Shown: in pieces, positions 1-8,168 of the stretch
How positions within the stretch are numbered: position 1 is the first letter of the stretch
Layout of the letters: each line of letters opens with the position of its first letter
Assembly (NCBI GenBank): GCA_963753185.1
Contig: CAVWBO010000007.1
Location: forward strand, 1 to 64,000
DNA: 64,000 nucleotides
Reading direction: 5' to 3'
Source: SZUA-442 sp963753185
Lineage (GTDB): Bacteria; Actinomycetota; Acidimicrobiia; Spongiisociales; UBA5794
The notes under the pieces: model-generated
The model's input: the letters and a program-made list of their open reading frames with translations, nothing else
Databases searched by the model: none
Told to the model about the DNA's origin: nothing
Made by a program: the position numbers and the translations under genes

Positions 1-304
1 CATCCATGCCTGCTTCGAGAAGTGGACGGGCGACGGACTGGAAACCGCTGAGCGTCATCGCCACCGAGATGCCACCGAACACCCATCCGAGGCGTTTCCC
101 CTGGACCTTCGCGATGATCACCGCACCGATGAGCCCGAACGTCACACCCGCGATCCCGAGTCCGATGGCCGAGGGGTCGATCGGAATGCGGTACGCGATG
201 ACGAAACCCCAGGCGATGGCCAGGGTCGCAGTCGAGACGAAGGCGATCGCGATCGCCGCCACCATTCGGCCCCGGCCCGCGCTGCGGACCGCGTCGTCGG
301 TCAC
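1..304 (-). CDS. Membrane protein, probable sensor histidine kinase N-terminus (partial)
   Basis: The reading frame starts at a GTG overlapping the stop of the upstream regulator by 4 nt (GTGA) and runs off the left edge, so only about 101 residues are visible. They hold three hydrophobic segments and a short basic stretch ending in KRLGWVFGG. That resembles the membrane input region of actinobacterial NarL/DesK-type sensor kinases, which often carry a motif like RRPGNRIGWLL between helices. The kinase domain would lie outside the window, so this is inferred from that motif and from coupling to a receiver-domain gene. Another multi-helix membrane protein cannot be excluded. Confidence 0.55.
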   Translation of the reverse strand, partial: MTDDAVRSAGRGRMVAAIAIAFVSTATLAIAWGFVIAYRIPIDPSAIGLGIAGVTFGLIGAVIIAKVQGKRLGWVFGGISVAMTLSGFQSVARPLLEAGMD

Positions 305-1605
305 ATGCTCCTCCTGGGGAATCGGTAGGCGGCGACGGGCGCTTCGCGTCCCTTGACCGCCGCCGCCTCGAGCTCGTCGGCATCGGGGTGGTCGGTGAGG
401 GCGTCCCACGTGGGAAGGCTCAGCACCGTCTCGCCCGGTCTGGCCCACTCCTGGATCCGCTGGGACAGGTTCACGGTGTCGCCCACGACGGTGTACTCGA
501 GCCGTTCCTCCGATCCGAGGAGTGCCGCCGCCACGAGGCCGGTGGAGACCCCGATGCCGAGGCCGAAGGGCTCCTTGCCCTCCGTCGCCCACCGCTCGTT
601 CAGCTCGCCCTGTGCCACATGCATCGCGACCGCTGCCTCCACGGCGAGCCGCGCATGGTCGTCCTGTGGGACGGGAGCGCCGAAGACGGCCATGACGGCG
701 TCGCCGATGAACTGCATGACCGTGCCGCCCCGGTCGAGGATCTCCCGGTTCATCGCCGTTCGGTGCTCGTTGAGCTGCATCGCGAGGACGGACGGGTCTG
801 CGTGCTCGGCGATCGTCGTGTAACCGCGTATGTCGGACATGAGGACCGTCACGACGAGCTCCTCCGTCTCCCCCGGGCGGTGGCCGCCCTCGCGCATCTG
901 GTCGGCGACTCCACTGGGGAGGAAGCGACTGAGGGATTCGCCCTGCTCCTTGCGGTCGACGATCGCCTTCTGGAGGGTGCGGAGCCGCTTCAGGCTGTCG
1001 GTGTTGCCTGCGGTGAGGCCTTGGGCGAGCCGCACGAACAGCGCCTCGACGGCGGCGTCGGCGGCAGCGGGCGTGGTCTCGAGCTGGGCGGCGATGGCGT
1101 TGATGGTGCGGCCCTCTGCGACCTGCCGGAGCAGGGCCTCCTCGGCGTCGGAGAGGTCGGCCTCGCTGCGGACCGGCGTGGTGAGCCCATCAACGATCGT
1201 CGGGTCGAGGACGGAGCCACCGGCGGCGACCTCACGAACCGCGCGGGCGAGTTGGTTTCCCTCTCCCACACGGTCCTTGAGGAGGTAGGCATACCCGGCG
1301 GCGCCCTCCGACAGCAGGGAGATGGCGTAGTCGGGGTCGTCGAACTGGGAGAGGATCACGATCCCGGTGCCGGGGTGGCGCCTCCGGATCTCCTTTGCGG
1401 CGTCGATGCCCTCGCGGGAGAAGTCGGGTGGCATCCGGATGTCGGTGACGACCACGTTCGGCTCGGTGGCATCGGCCCCGGCAACGAGGGCGTCGTAGTC
1501 GGCGGCCTCCCCGACGATCGTGAGATCGTCCTCGAGGTCGAGCAGTGCCTTGACGCCTTCCCTCACGATGAGGTTGTCGTCGGCGAGGAACACCGATATC
1601 GACAT
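301..1605 (-). CDS. Response regulator with C-terminal class III nucleotide cyclase domain
   Basis: A 434-residue protein with two linked modules. Residues 1-125 are a NarL-type receiver: acidic pair D9-D10, phosphoacceptor D55, S86 and K110 are all present. Residues 150-200 resemble a worn LuxR helix-turn-helix, so DNA binding is doubtful. Residues 225-434 are a class III cyclase with metal ligands D258 and D302. The usual adenine-selecting Lys before GD is Gln (Q298), so substrate specificity is uncertain. A start at 1605 is chosen because GGAAGGA lies just upstream. The 3' end overlaps the next gene by GTGA, implying translational coupling to a membrane sensor. The likely role is phosphorylation-controlled cyclic nucleotide synthesis in the cytoplasm. 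Confidence 0.88.
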   Translation of the reverse strand: MSISVFLADDNLIVREGVKALLDLEDDLTIVGEAADYDALVAGADATEPNVVVTDIRMPPDFSREGIDAAKEIRRRHPGTGIVILSQFDDPDYAISLLSEGAAGYAYLLKDRVGEGNQLARAVREVAAGGSVLDPTIVDGLTTPVRSEADLSDAEEALLRQVAEGRTINAIAAQLETTPAAADAAVEALFVRLAQGLTAGNTDSLKRLRTLQKAIVDRKEQGESLSRFLPSGVADQMREGGHRPGETEELVVTVLMSDIRGYTTIAEHADPSVLAMQLNEHRTAMNREILDRGGTVMQFIGDAVMAVFGAPVPQDDHARLAVEAAVAMHVAQGELNERWATEGKEPFGLGIGVSTGLVAAALLGSEERLEYTVVGDTVNLSQRIQEWARPGETVLSLPTWDALTDHPDADELEAAAVKGREAPVAAYRFPRRSM

Positions 1606-1849
1606 TGCGTTTCCTTCCCGGCGAGCGAGTGTACGTATCCCATCCTCCGCCTGCCGGGCGGGTGCGGCCATGGTGCCGGCGCGTGATCAGTGGTGGTGCT
1701 GGCACTCCTTCGCAAGGGCGGCCTCCACGCTGGCGAGCGCGGCGCCGCTGTGCCATCCTGACGGTCTCCGGGAACGAAGTGGAGTCCGGAGAAGCGGGAG
1801 ACACACGCGTCGCACCCAACGCGACGCATCAGACAGGGAAGGCACACCC

Positions 1850-2611
1850 ATGACTGACCACGAACGGACGGCGCACGCTGCCACCCAGACCTTCGGCCTC
1901 GCACTCATCACGGCGGCCTTCGCCGCAGCCGTGATCCTCACACTGACCCTCCTCGGCGGTGAGGAACTGGTGATGTTCGGCATCCTCACGGCGATCGTCG
2001 GAGGGGCGGCGTTCGTCACATGGCGGTTCGACACGCAGTGGGCGAGAGCGCTCGGCCTGGTCGCGACCGTGCTGGCGCTCGGCGGCTTCTTCTTCGCATT
2101 CGGCGTCTTCCAGGTCTTCAGCCCGATCGAGTTTGCGATGGGCCTCCTCTACGTCGTCGGATGGGTGCTGTCTCTCGTGGCGGGCATCAGGGCGGTCCTC
2201 GCGAGCCGCAAGGACCGCACCGGACCGTCGCTGCGCGAGTCGCGGACGCCGGTGGTCGTCCTCGGCGTCATCGGTGTGGCAGTCGTGATCTCTGTGGTGG
2301 GCTTCTTCGTCACCCGGCAGACGGTCTCCGATGCCGAGGCAGCGGGTGCCGCAGAGATCGACATGGTGGCATTCGAGTTCTCCCCCGAGACATCGACGGT
2401 TCCCGCTGGTACCTCGATCCTGGTGAAGAACACCGACCCGTTTGCGCACGACTTCACCCTCGACGCCCTCGACATCGCCGAATCCGTAGGACCCGGGGGC
2501 GAGGTCCTCATCGACGTCTCCACGGCGGCACCAGGCACCTATGACTACGTCTGCACGCTCCACACATCCGAGGGCGAGGGCATGATCGGAACGATCGTGA
2601 TCGAGGGGTAG
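1850..2611 (+). CDS. Membrane-anchored cupredoxin-domain protein
   Basis: A 253-residue protein. The first 155 residues form about five membrane helices with a short basic loop near 115-132. Residues 168-253 form an extracytoplasmic cupredoxin domain. The type 1 copper ligands are complete: H200, C235, H238 and M245, in the order expected for plastocyanin/pseudoazurin folds. It probably carries one copper ion and passes electrons at the outer face of the membrane, or binds copper. An AGGGAAGG ribosome site precedes the ATG. It is divergent from the receiver-cyclase gene and stands alone. The redox partner is not evident here. Confidence 0.85.
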   Translation: MTDHERTAHAATQTFGLALITAAFAAAVILTLTLLGGEELVMFGILTAIVGGAAFVTWRFDTQWARALGLVATVLALGGFFFAFGVFQVFSPIEFAMGLLYVVGWVLSLVAGIRAVLASRKDRTGPSLRESRTPVVVLGVIGVAVVISVVGFFVTRQTVSDAEAAGAAEIDMVAFEFSPETSTVPAGTSILVKNTDPFAHDFTLDALDIAESVGPGGEVLIDVSTAAPGTYDYVCTLHTSEGEGMIGTIVIEG

Positions 2612-2659
2612 CGGCAGGGCGGCGCCGGCCGCGGCCCGCACAGAAGCCGCTTCACACGA

Positions 2660-3064
2660 TCATCGTGGAGGGGGAGGTACCTCGATCTGGCAAGCCGCAC
2701 CGTGTGCGGCCGCGAGCCTTCGATCGATCGTCACCAATGGTGCGCCGACGGCCTCTGCCATGGATACGTACCAGGCGTCGTACGCGGTCATCGACGTTCG
2801 TAGATCCCAGATCCGATCTGCAAAAGGGGCGTAGGGTGCCAGGTCGACGGGAAGGTGCATCAAGTCATCGTGGGCCTGGGCGGCCACATCCACGGACACC
2901 TCACCCGCGAGCTCGGCCCTCCGCAGGACATTCGCCACCTCAACGGGCATCAGATGGGGGGCGACCAGTCGCTCGCCACGGATCCGGGTCGCGACCCACT
3001 CCCCTGCCTGACCGCGGTCAACGAGCGCGGCCACAATCGCCGATGCATCGACGACGAGCGTCAC
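2660..3064 (-). CDS. vapC: VapC-family PIN-domain ribonuclease toxin
   Basis: A 134-residue PIN-domain protein. The four acidic active-site residues of this fold are visible: D in VVDASAI at the N-terminus, E in MPVEVANVL, D in TAYDAWYV and D in VTIDRRLA. The family cleaves RNA in a metal-dependent way and is held inactive by its VapB partner. The chosen GTG start at 3064 overlaps the antitoxin stop by 4 nt (GTGA), the usual coupled order of antitoxin then toxin. It converges with the cupredoxin gene. Confidence 0.9.
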   Translation of the reverse strand: MTLVVDASAIVAALVDRGQAGEWVATRIRGERLVAPHLMPVEVANVLRRAELAGEVSVDVAAQAHDDLMHLPVDLAPYAPFADRIWDLRTSMTAYDAWYVSMAEAVGAPLVTIDRRLAAAHGAACQIEVPPPPR

Positions 3065-3297
3065 CTGCGATCCGCATCGCGCAGCTCGAGGATTCGATCC
3101 TCGGACACCGACGTTCCCGTCGCGGACTTGCGGGCCGACACCCTGCTGATCCACGTGTCCAGGTCCGGCTTGGACGCGAGGCTGATCATCTCAGTGCGGA
3201 GGTACTCCTGCAGCGAACGACCGCTGCGCGCCGCACGCGCAGCCAGCTCGTCCCTCGTCTCGTCCGGAACGTTGCGAATGGTGATGGACGTAGCCAT
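3061..3297 (-). CDS. vapB: VapB/FitA-type ribbon-helix-helix antitoxin
   Basis: A 78-residue protein. The first 40 residues (ATSITIRNVPDETRDELAAR onward) match the ribbon-helix-helix DNA-binding fold of FitA/VapB antitoxins. The C-terminal half is polar and probably wraps the toxin. It precedes vapC with a GTGA overlap. The ATG at 3297 is chosen over an in-frame upstream ATG because the upstream stretch consists of the TGCATGCA repeats that look like its own operator. Autorepression together with VapC is expected for the family. Confidence 0.88.
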   Translation of the reverse strand: MATSITIRNVPDETRDELAARAARSGRSLQEYLRTEMISLASKPDLDTWISRVSARKSATGTSVSEDRILELRDADRR

Positions 3298-3299
3298 GG

Positions 3300-3332
3300 A
3301 ATGCATTCTGCATGCATTGCATGCATTTTGCA
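3300..3332. promoter_or_regulatory. Candidate VapB operator: repeated TGCATGCA palindromes
   Basis: Directly upstream of vapB lie two perfect TGCATGCA palindromes, at 3309-3316 and 3318-3325, one base apart. They are flanked by AATGCAT (3300-3306) and TTGCA (3328-3332). Closely phased short palindromes are the usual binding sites for ribbon-helix-helix dimers. The stretch is also A/T-rich for this genome. Binding by VapB is inferred from position and symmetry. Confidence 0.65.
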
Positions 3333-3442
3333 ATCAGGTGTGCTCGGCCGAGGTGTCCGATCACGTCGCATGACGATCGATGCGTCACGCTCTCGGGTTC
3401 AATCCGAGGGAACCATTCCTTGCGACCATACGTCCAACGGGT

Positions 3443-4522
3443 GTGACAGCGCGAACCGTCATTGCGTCGTGTGCCCTGCTGCTCGTCGCCGGCCTGGCCA
3501 CCGGTTGCGGCGACACCCCCGAGGCGGGCGACCTCCCCTCAACCGCTCCGACCTCGACCATCGAACCGTCCACGGCACCACCGGTCGACTGCCCCAACTT
3601 CGTGACCGAGGTCGAGACAGGACCGGAACCGACGGACTACTCCGAGGACGGACCGATCAGCCAGGACCAGAACCGACTCCAGGGCGACGTCGACGCCGTG
3701 ATCGCGTACGCACAGGACCACACAGACGAGTACGGATCGCTCCGATTCGAGAACACGCCACGGGTGCGGCTGGTGATCGGCTTCACCGACAACCTCGATG
3801 AGCATTGCGCCGCCCTCCGAGGCCTGTTGGCGTACCCAGACGAGTTCGAACTGGTACTGGCACCAGTCACCGAGACGGAGCTCTATGCGATCCAGGACGA
3901 TGTGATCGCGATGGCCGGCGAGTACATGCAGGGCGCCGGATCGTCTTCGGACAGCGTCGGTGTGAGCCTGCGCGCAGACGGTGAAGCGGTCGCCGCGGAG
4001 ATCGCTGCCAAGTACGGCGACCTCGTGACGATCACGGTCGGTGCGCTCGGTTATCCGGACCGCACCTCGGGCGGCTTCGGGGTGTGCGACGGGCTGGTAC
4101 CCCCGCCGCCCACCGATCCGAGATCCCTCGTCGCGACCCTGAAGCCCATCGGATCGCCGGTGACGTCAGGGCACGACTTCGAAGCCGTCGTCACGGTGAC
4201 CAACACGGGTGATGGCGAGGTTGCGTTCGAGTCGGGATCTCCCCTGACCGCCCTCGTCTATCGACCCGGTACCGACGAGGTCGTAGGCATCTTCACCGGC
4301 GGCATCGGAGGCGTCGGGGTGGGTGCCGAGCTCGGTCCAGGTGAGTCGATCGACATCGACGTCGTGGGCGGTACCGCGTCGTGCGATCCGGACCTGGGCT
4401 ATGCGCTGCCCCCCGGCGACTACGAGGTTCGCGTCGCCGTCGACCAGTACGAGTATCCGGACGGCGGATTCGAGCTCCATGCAATCCTCAGCGAGTCCGC
4501 GCCGCTCACCGTGTCAGGGTGA
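3443..4522 (+). CDS. Secreted lipoprotein of unknown function
   Basis: About 359 residues from the GTG chosen here. A basic N-terminus and hydrophobic stretch end in LATGC, a lipobox, followed by a Thr/Ser/Pro-rich linker. The remainder is acidic and exported. The region near residues 215-330 has alternating hydrophobic strands typical of an Ig-like or intracellular-proteinase-inhibitor-like beta sandwich. An in-frame ATG at 3380 would add 21 residues ahead of the signal peptide, so the start is uncertain; neither has a strong ribosome site. No specific function is recognised. Confidence 0.75.
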   Translation: MTARTVIASCALLLVAGLATGCGDTPEAGDLPSTAPTSTIEPSTAPPVDCPNFVTEVETGPEPTDYSEDGPISQDQNRLQGDVDAVIAYAQDHTDEYGSLRFENTPRVRLVIGFTDNLDEHCAALRGLLAYPDEFELVLAPVTETELYAIQDDVIAMAGEYMQGAGSSSDSVGVSLRADGEAVAAEIAAKYGDLVTITVGALGYPDRTSGGFGVCDGLVPPPPTDPRSLVATLKPIGSPVTSGHDFEAVVTVTNTGDGEVAFESGSPLTALVYRPGTDEVVGIFTGGIGGVGVGAELGPGESIDIDVVGGTASCDPDLGYALPPGDYEVRVAVDQYEYPDGGFELHAILSESAPLTVSG

Positions 4523-4605
4523 CCGGACCCACGGAATCGCGGTCGCCGCAGCCGGTAGAGTGACGGGCCCATCCCGACTGGCACGCCGCCCGAGACGGAG
4601 GCACC

Positions 4606-5187
4606 ATGGCCGAGATCCTGCTCCTCCACCACGCACACGGGCTCACTACCGGCGTGCACGCATTCGCCGACGAGCTGAGGGGCGCTGGACACACCGTCCA
4701 CACCCCCGACCTGTACGACGGTCGTACGTTCACGACACTCGCTGAAGGCCTCGCGTACGCCGAGGCGATCGGGTTCGAGAGCATTCTCGACCGCGGCGTC
4801 AACACAGCCGAGAACCTGCCTCCGGGGCTCGTGTACGCAGGGTTCTCGCTCGGCGTGATGGCCGCCCAGAAGCTGGCCCAGACGAGACCCGGAGCCCGCG
4901 GTGCCGTGCTCGTCTCGTCGTGCATCCCGATCAGTGGCGACTGGGCGTTCGGACCGTGGCCCGATGGTGTCCCCGTCCAGATCCACGGCATGGACGCCGA
5001 CCCGATCTTCGTCGACGAGGGCGACATCGACGCCGCCCGCGAAATCGTCGCCGAGGTCGAAGATGCTGAGCTCTTCCTCTACCCGGGCGACCAGCACCTC
5101 TTCGCCGACAGCTCGCTCCCGTCGTACAGCGCGAGCGCCGCCGCGTTACTCAACCAACGGGTACTCGAGTTCCTGAATCGCATCTGA
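4606..5187 (+). CDS. Dienelactone hydrolase family protein
   Basis: A 193-residue alpha/beta hydrolase, close to the usual length of small dienelactone hydrolases. The nucleophile elbow GFSLGV carries Ser where classical dienelactone hydrolases use Cys. An Asp in GMDADPIF and a His in GDQHLFAD complete the likely triad. An HxH oxyanion-region stretch (LLLHHAHGL) lies near the N-terminus. A GACGGAGG site precedes the ATG. The expected activity is hydrolysis of a small ester or lactone in the cytoplasm; the substrate is unknown. Confidence 0.85.
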   Translation: MAEILLLHHAHGLTTGVHAFADELRGAGHTVHTPDLYDGRTFTTLAEGLAYAEAIGFESILDRGVNTAENLPPGLVYAGFSLGVMAAQKLAQTRPGARGAVLVSSCIPISGDWAFGPWPDGVPVQIHGMDADPIFVDEGDIDAAREIVAEVEDAELFLYPGDQHLFADSSLPSYSASAAALLNQRVLEFLNRI

Positions 5188-5318
5188 CCGCTCAGATGTC
5201 CTCGGGAGCATCACCGGTGCTATCGCCATCCGAGATCCAACCACCTTGCCGATGTCCCGATGTGGAGAGGAGGAGTCGAAGTCCCCGAGCGCCCACGGCA
5301 GCCCTGCTGGCCCGGCAT

Positions 5319-5906
5319 TCAGGGGCCGGCCTCGACCGGTACCTGTGCAAAGGCGATCGTCACGACCACGAAGAAGGCGATGGTCAACACGACGTTGAGG
5401 ATCACCACGATTCGATCCCAGTGATCCCAGATCGATCCCCTCGCATCGAGCCGGTCGAGGACCACCCCATGGACCAACCACGTCCACCGGAACGCCCGCA
5501 GCGATTGGCTCAACTTCCAGCGATCCCACCAGACCCTCATGTGACGTCCGAGCCAACCTGCATGCGGATAATCGCTTGCCCGGTTGCGGAATGCGAGCGG
5601 GGTTGCCGCGACGAGCGCGGCGAGCGCGATCGTGATCCTCATGGCGAGCGCTCCAGCCACGAGGGCGAACGGTGACAGCGCCGCGGAAGCCACCTCCGCC
5701 GGTGTACCGAGCTGGTTCATCCGATCGACGAACGTAACGGCATCGTGATCGACGACCATGAACCACGCCGCGGCGACGATGAACCCCGTGAGCAGCAGCG
5801 GGACGAACGCCTTGCGGGCGCACCAGAGTCCCAGGAGGATTCGCGCGTCGATCGTGCTGCGGACCGCCATCGCCGGATCGAGAACCGTCACTGTGCTCGA
5901 CGTCAC
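5319..5906 (-). CDS. Multi-pass membrane protein of unknown function
   Basis: A 195-residue protein with about four hydrophobic segments (near residues 32-50, 72-102, 140-150 and 168-190). The middle loop is rich in Trp, Arg and His and probably faces the cytoplasm. No family is recognised. It lies in the same direction as the downstream-located hydrolase gene, 92 nt away, and converges with the dienelactone hydrolase gene across about 130 nt in which nothing is seen. Hydrophobic pattern and codon usage support coding. Confidence 0.6.
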   Translation of the reverse strand: MTSSTVTVLDPAMAVRSTIDARILLGLWCARKAFVPLLLTGFIVAAAWFMVVDHDAVTFVDRMNQLGTPAEVASAALSPFALVAGALAMRITIALAALVAATPLAFRNRASDYPHAGWLGRHMRVWWDRWKLSQSLRAFRWTWLVHGVVLDRLDARGSIWDHWDRIVVILNVVLTIAFFVVVTIAFAQVPVEAGP

Positions 5907-5998
5907 AATGCGGCGCCTAGGACATGGCGATGCGGGCCGTGGGGCTCACCGCACACCGTCGCTCGCGGAGCCACTGCCGTGACGATTCCGGATTGACG

Positions 5999-7675
5999 TC
6001 ATTCCTGGGCCTTGTCGATCTGGAGTTGCGCGAGGTGATCAAGGAGCGGTTGTGTGTCGGCCTCGGACCAGCCCTCCGGCTGCGTGACGCCGATCCACGC
6101 CTGTGCATTCTCGACCATCTGGTACAAGTGGGCGAACCCCTCCGGTACCGAGCCTGCAGCAGGGAGATCCGCAGCAACCTGCCACATCGTCACGAAGGGG
6201 AACCACACCATCTCATCCGATACGTCGGGTGCGCGCTGGTCCTCGTGCTCGAGCCAGTCCGGACTGTTGAAGAGAAGGTTCCGATTGAAGAACACGACCG
6301 GATCCGACCCGTGCTGGAGGTAGACAATCCGGGTCGGCCCCCACTCGGCAGTTGGGATGTCGAGGCCGTACTCCTGTGCTGTGAACCTGACAGTCCTGCC
6401 GTTCTGGTAGATCGGGCGCCACGGTGCCGAACCCTCGTCGCGGTCCTCCAGGATCTGGGCGTGGAGCGGGTTGACGAACGGGGGGCCGGCGAGGAAGGCG
6501 CCATCGATCGGTTCGTTCAGGATGTTGATCGACGAGAGGATCGCCTCGACACCGAACGACCCGAGCGAAAGACCGTAGAGATACAGCTCCGGACGGTCAT
6601 CCTCGGGAAGGGTCTGCCAGTAGCCGTGGACGGTGTCGAACACGACCTGGGACGTCTCCTTGACGGCCTGCTGGTCGGCGAGCAAGGAGATCCAGCTTGG
6701 CAGGTAGGAATACTGAACGCCGGCGATCGCTGTGTCGCCGTTGTAGACGTACTCGAGGGGATCGACGGCGTCTTCGTCGAGGAAGCCTGTGCCCGTCGTC
6801 GTCGCGACGACGAGAACCTCACGGTTGAACGCATCGGTGCGGATCAACTCGTCGAGAACGAGCTGGGCCCGCTCCTCGAGCGTGCCTGCGGACTTGAGAC
6901 CCGCATACACGCGGATGGGTTGGATGGCACCACCACCGCTGTAGGCGTTGAGATCCTCGATCGTGGGCCCGGTGCCCACGAACGAGCGCCCCATCCGCCC
7001 GAGCGTGTCCCAGGCGACGAGCGACTCCACACCACCCGACCTCAGGACGGACAGTGGCTGGCTGACACCGGGTGGGGTCGCCGTGTCACGTGTGGAGAAG
7101 ACGGCGTTCGCACCGGCGAAGAAGCCATTCACGAGCACGCCGGTGGCGAGGAACCAGAAGAAGACAGCAAGGGCGCCTACTCCGAGCACGATGGCGACGC
7201 GGGTGGGGAGGACCCGGTCGAGTTGCGCTGCGATCAGGATGAAGAGCCTCCGGATTGCCCTGGCAATGATGAGGATCACTGCCGCGACGAGCACGGTGAA
7301 CAGGCTGACGGGCAGCCACCGCATCGGCGAGGTCGGTTCCATGCCGAAGACGTCGCGAACGTCGTTCTGCCATCCAACGTGCTGCCAAATCGCTGAGACG
7401 AGGACGAAGGCGATGATTGCGAGGAACACACCGACCGTGATCTTCCTCGCACGGCCCTTCAGCGATGGGATGCCGAGGTAGCGCCACACCAACTCGCCCA
7501 GGGATCCGATGCCGTATCCAACCATGACGGTGACACCGGAGACGAGGCCCTGGAACATCGGTGCACGCGGAAGGAGGGAAGGAAAAAGGGAGAATGCGAA
7601 GAAGAGCAATGCAACGATGAGGCCCGGGCCGGAGTAGCGCAGGCTGAAGATGCGGGGTGTGGTTTCGTCGGTCAT
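5999..7675 (-). CDS. Alpha/beta-hydrolase membrane protein (Abhydrolase_9, formerly DUF2319)
   Basis: A 558-residue protein. The N-terminal 200 residues contain five to six membrane helices (Abhydrolase_9_N type). The C-terminal part is an alpha/beta hydrolase with the nucleophile elbow YGLSLGSFG and a late GSDPVVFF segment typical of the family. The active domain is predicted outside the membrane. The family occurs across actinobacteria and has no firmly assigned substrate; a lipid or envelope ester is plausible. The start at 7675 is chosen from the MTDE context; an in-frame codon 42 nt upstream is less likely. A TAGACT box upstream on this strand may be its -10 element. Confidence 0.85.
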   Translation of the reverse strand: MTDETTPRIFSLRYSGPGLIVALLFFAFSLFPSLLPRAPMFQGLVSGVTVMVGYGIGSLGELVWRYLGIPSLKGRARKITVGVFLAIIAFVLVSAIWQHVGWQNDVRDVFGMEPTSPMRWLPVSLFTVLVAAVILIIARAIRRLFILIAAQLDRVLPTRVAIVLGVGALAVFFWFLATGVLVNGFFAGANAVFSTRDTATPPGVSQPLSVLRSGGVESLVAWDTLGRMGRSFVGTGPTIEDLNAYSGGGAIQPIRVYAGLKSAGTLEERAQLVLDELIRTDAFNREVLVVATTTGTGFLDEDAVDPLEYVYNGDTAIAGVQYSYLPSWISLLADQQAVKETSQVVFDTVHGYWQTLPEDDRPELYLYGLSLGSFGVEAILSSINILNEPIDGAFLAGPPFVNPLHAQILEDRDEGSAPWRPIYQNGRTVRFTAQEYGLDIPTAEWGPTRIVYLQHGSDPVVFFNRNLLFNSPDWLEHEDQRAPDVSDEMVWFPFVTMWQVAADLPAAGSVPEGFAHLYQMVENAQAWIGVTQPEGWSEADTQPLLDHLAQLQIDKAQE

Positions 7676-8168
7676 TGGTGGGGAGTGATCCTCGGTTCGG
7701 GGCGGTCGACGCGGCAACCGGGCAGTCTACTACCGATGACTTACCGCGGAAGCGAACGGCGACTTCACGTTCGGTGGTAGCCCTTGGGAGGTCTACACGA
7801 CCGAGGAAACGTCCGGTTCGGGACTGGCACCGACGATCAGCCCGCGATGCTCCTTGTCGCAGGCGGCGACGAGTCGATCCGGATCGACGGCGGACGGTTC
7901 CCGACCACCCCAGCGAGCCGGGAGGCATCATCGACGTCAAGGGTCAGGCCCATGGCCGTTACGTTCATCGGGGGCCGACGCAACCGAACCTGAGTGTCCA
8001 GATCGGCACTCGGTCATGGCCGAACGGACGCGCCCTATCGCTCGTCACAACAACAAGGCTGCCGGTCGTTTGCACTCGTTTCAACGCCGCGAGCCTCCAC
8101 CTCAGCATGGCGGGTGTGGTTGCGCCGCCACTATCGTCCAACTCGCTTCTCAAGGAAGGGAATTACCG
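7676..8168. other. 493-bp spacer, possible decayed gene fragment at about 7745-7990
   Basis: This gap separates divergent genes. No intact gene is evident. On the plus strand, 7748-7830 read in one frame gives GDFTFGGSPWEVYTTEETSG. A neighbouring frame at 7849-7905 gives PAMLLVAGGDESIRIDGG. Both look protein-like but are out of phase, which would fit a frameshifted remnant of an exported protein. This rests on amino-acid character alone. Promoters for both flanking genes must also lie here. Confidence 0.25.

Noticed and set aside
388..1686. Long open frame on the plus strand across the receiver-cyclase gene
   Set aside because: It is antisense to a gene with full domain motifs and its translation is low-complexity; it is a GC-rich shadow.
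3392..3408. CTCGGGTTCAATCCGAG, resembling a tRNA T-arm
   Set aside because: It forms a 5-bp hairpin, but the bases do not fit a T-loop with correct stem pairing and there is no cloverleaf upstream.
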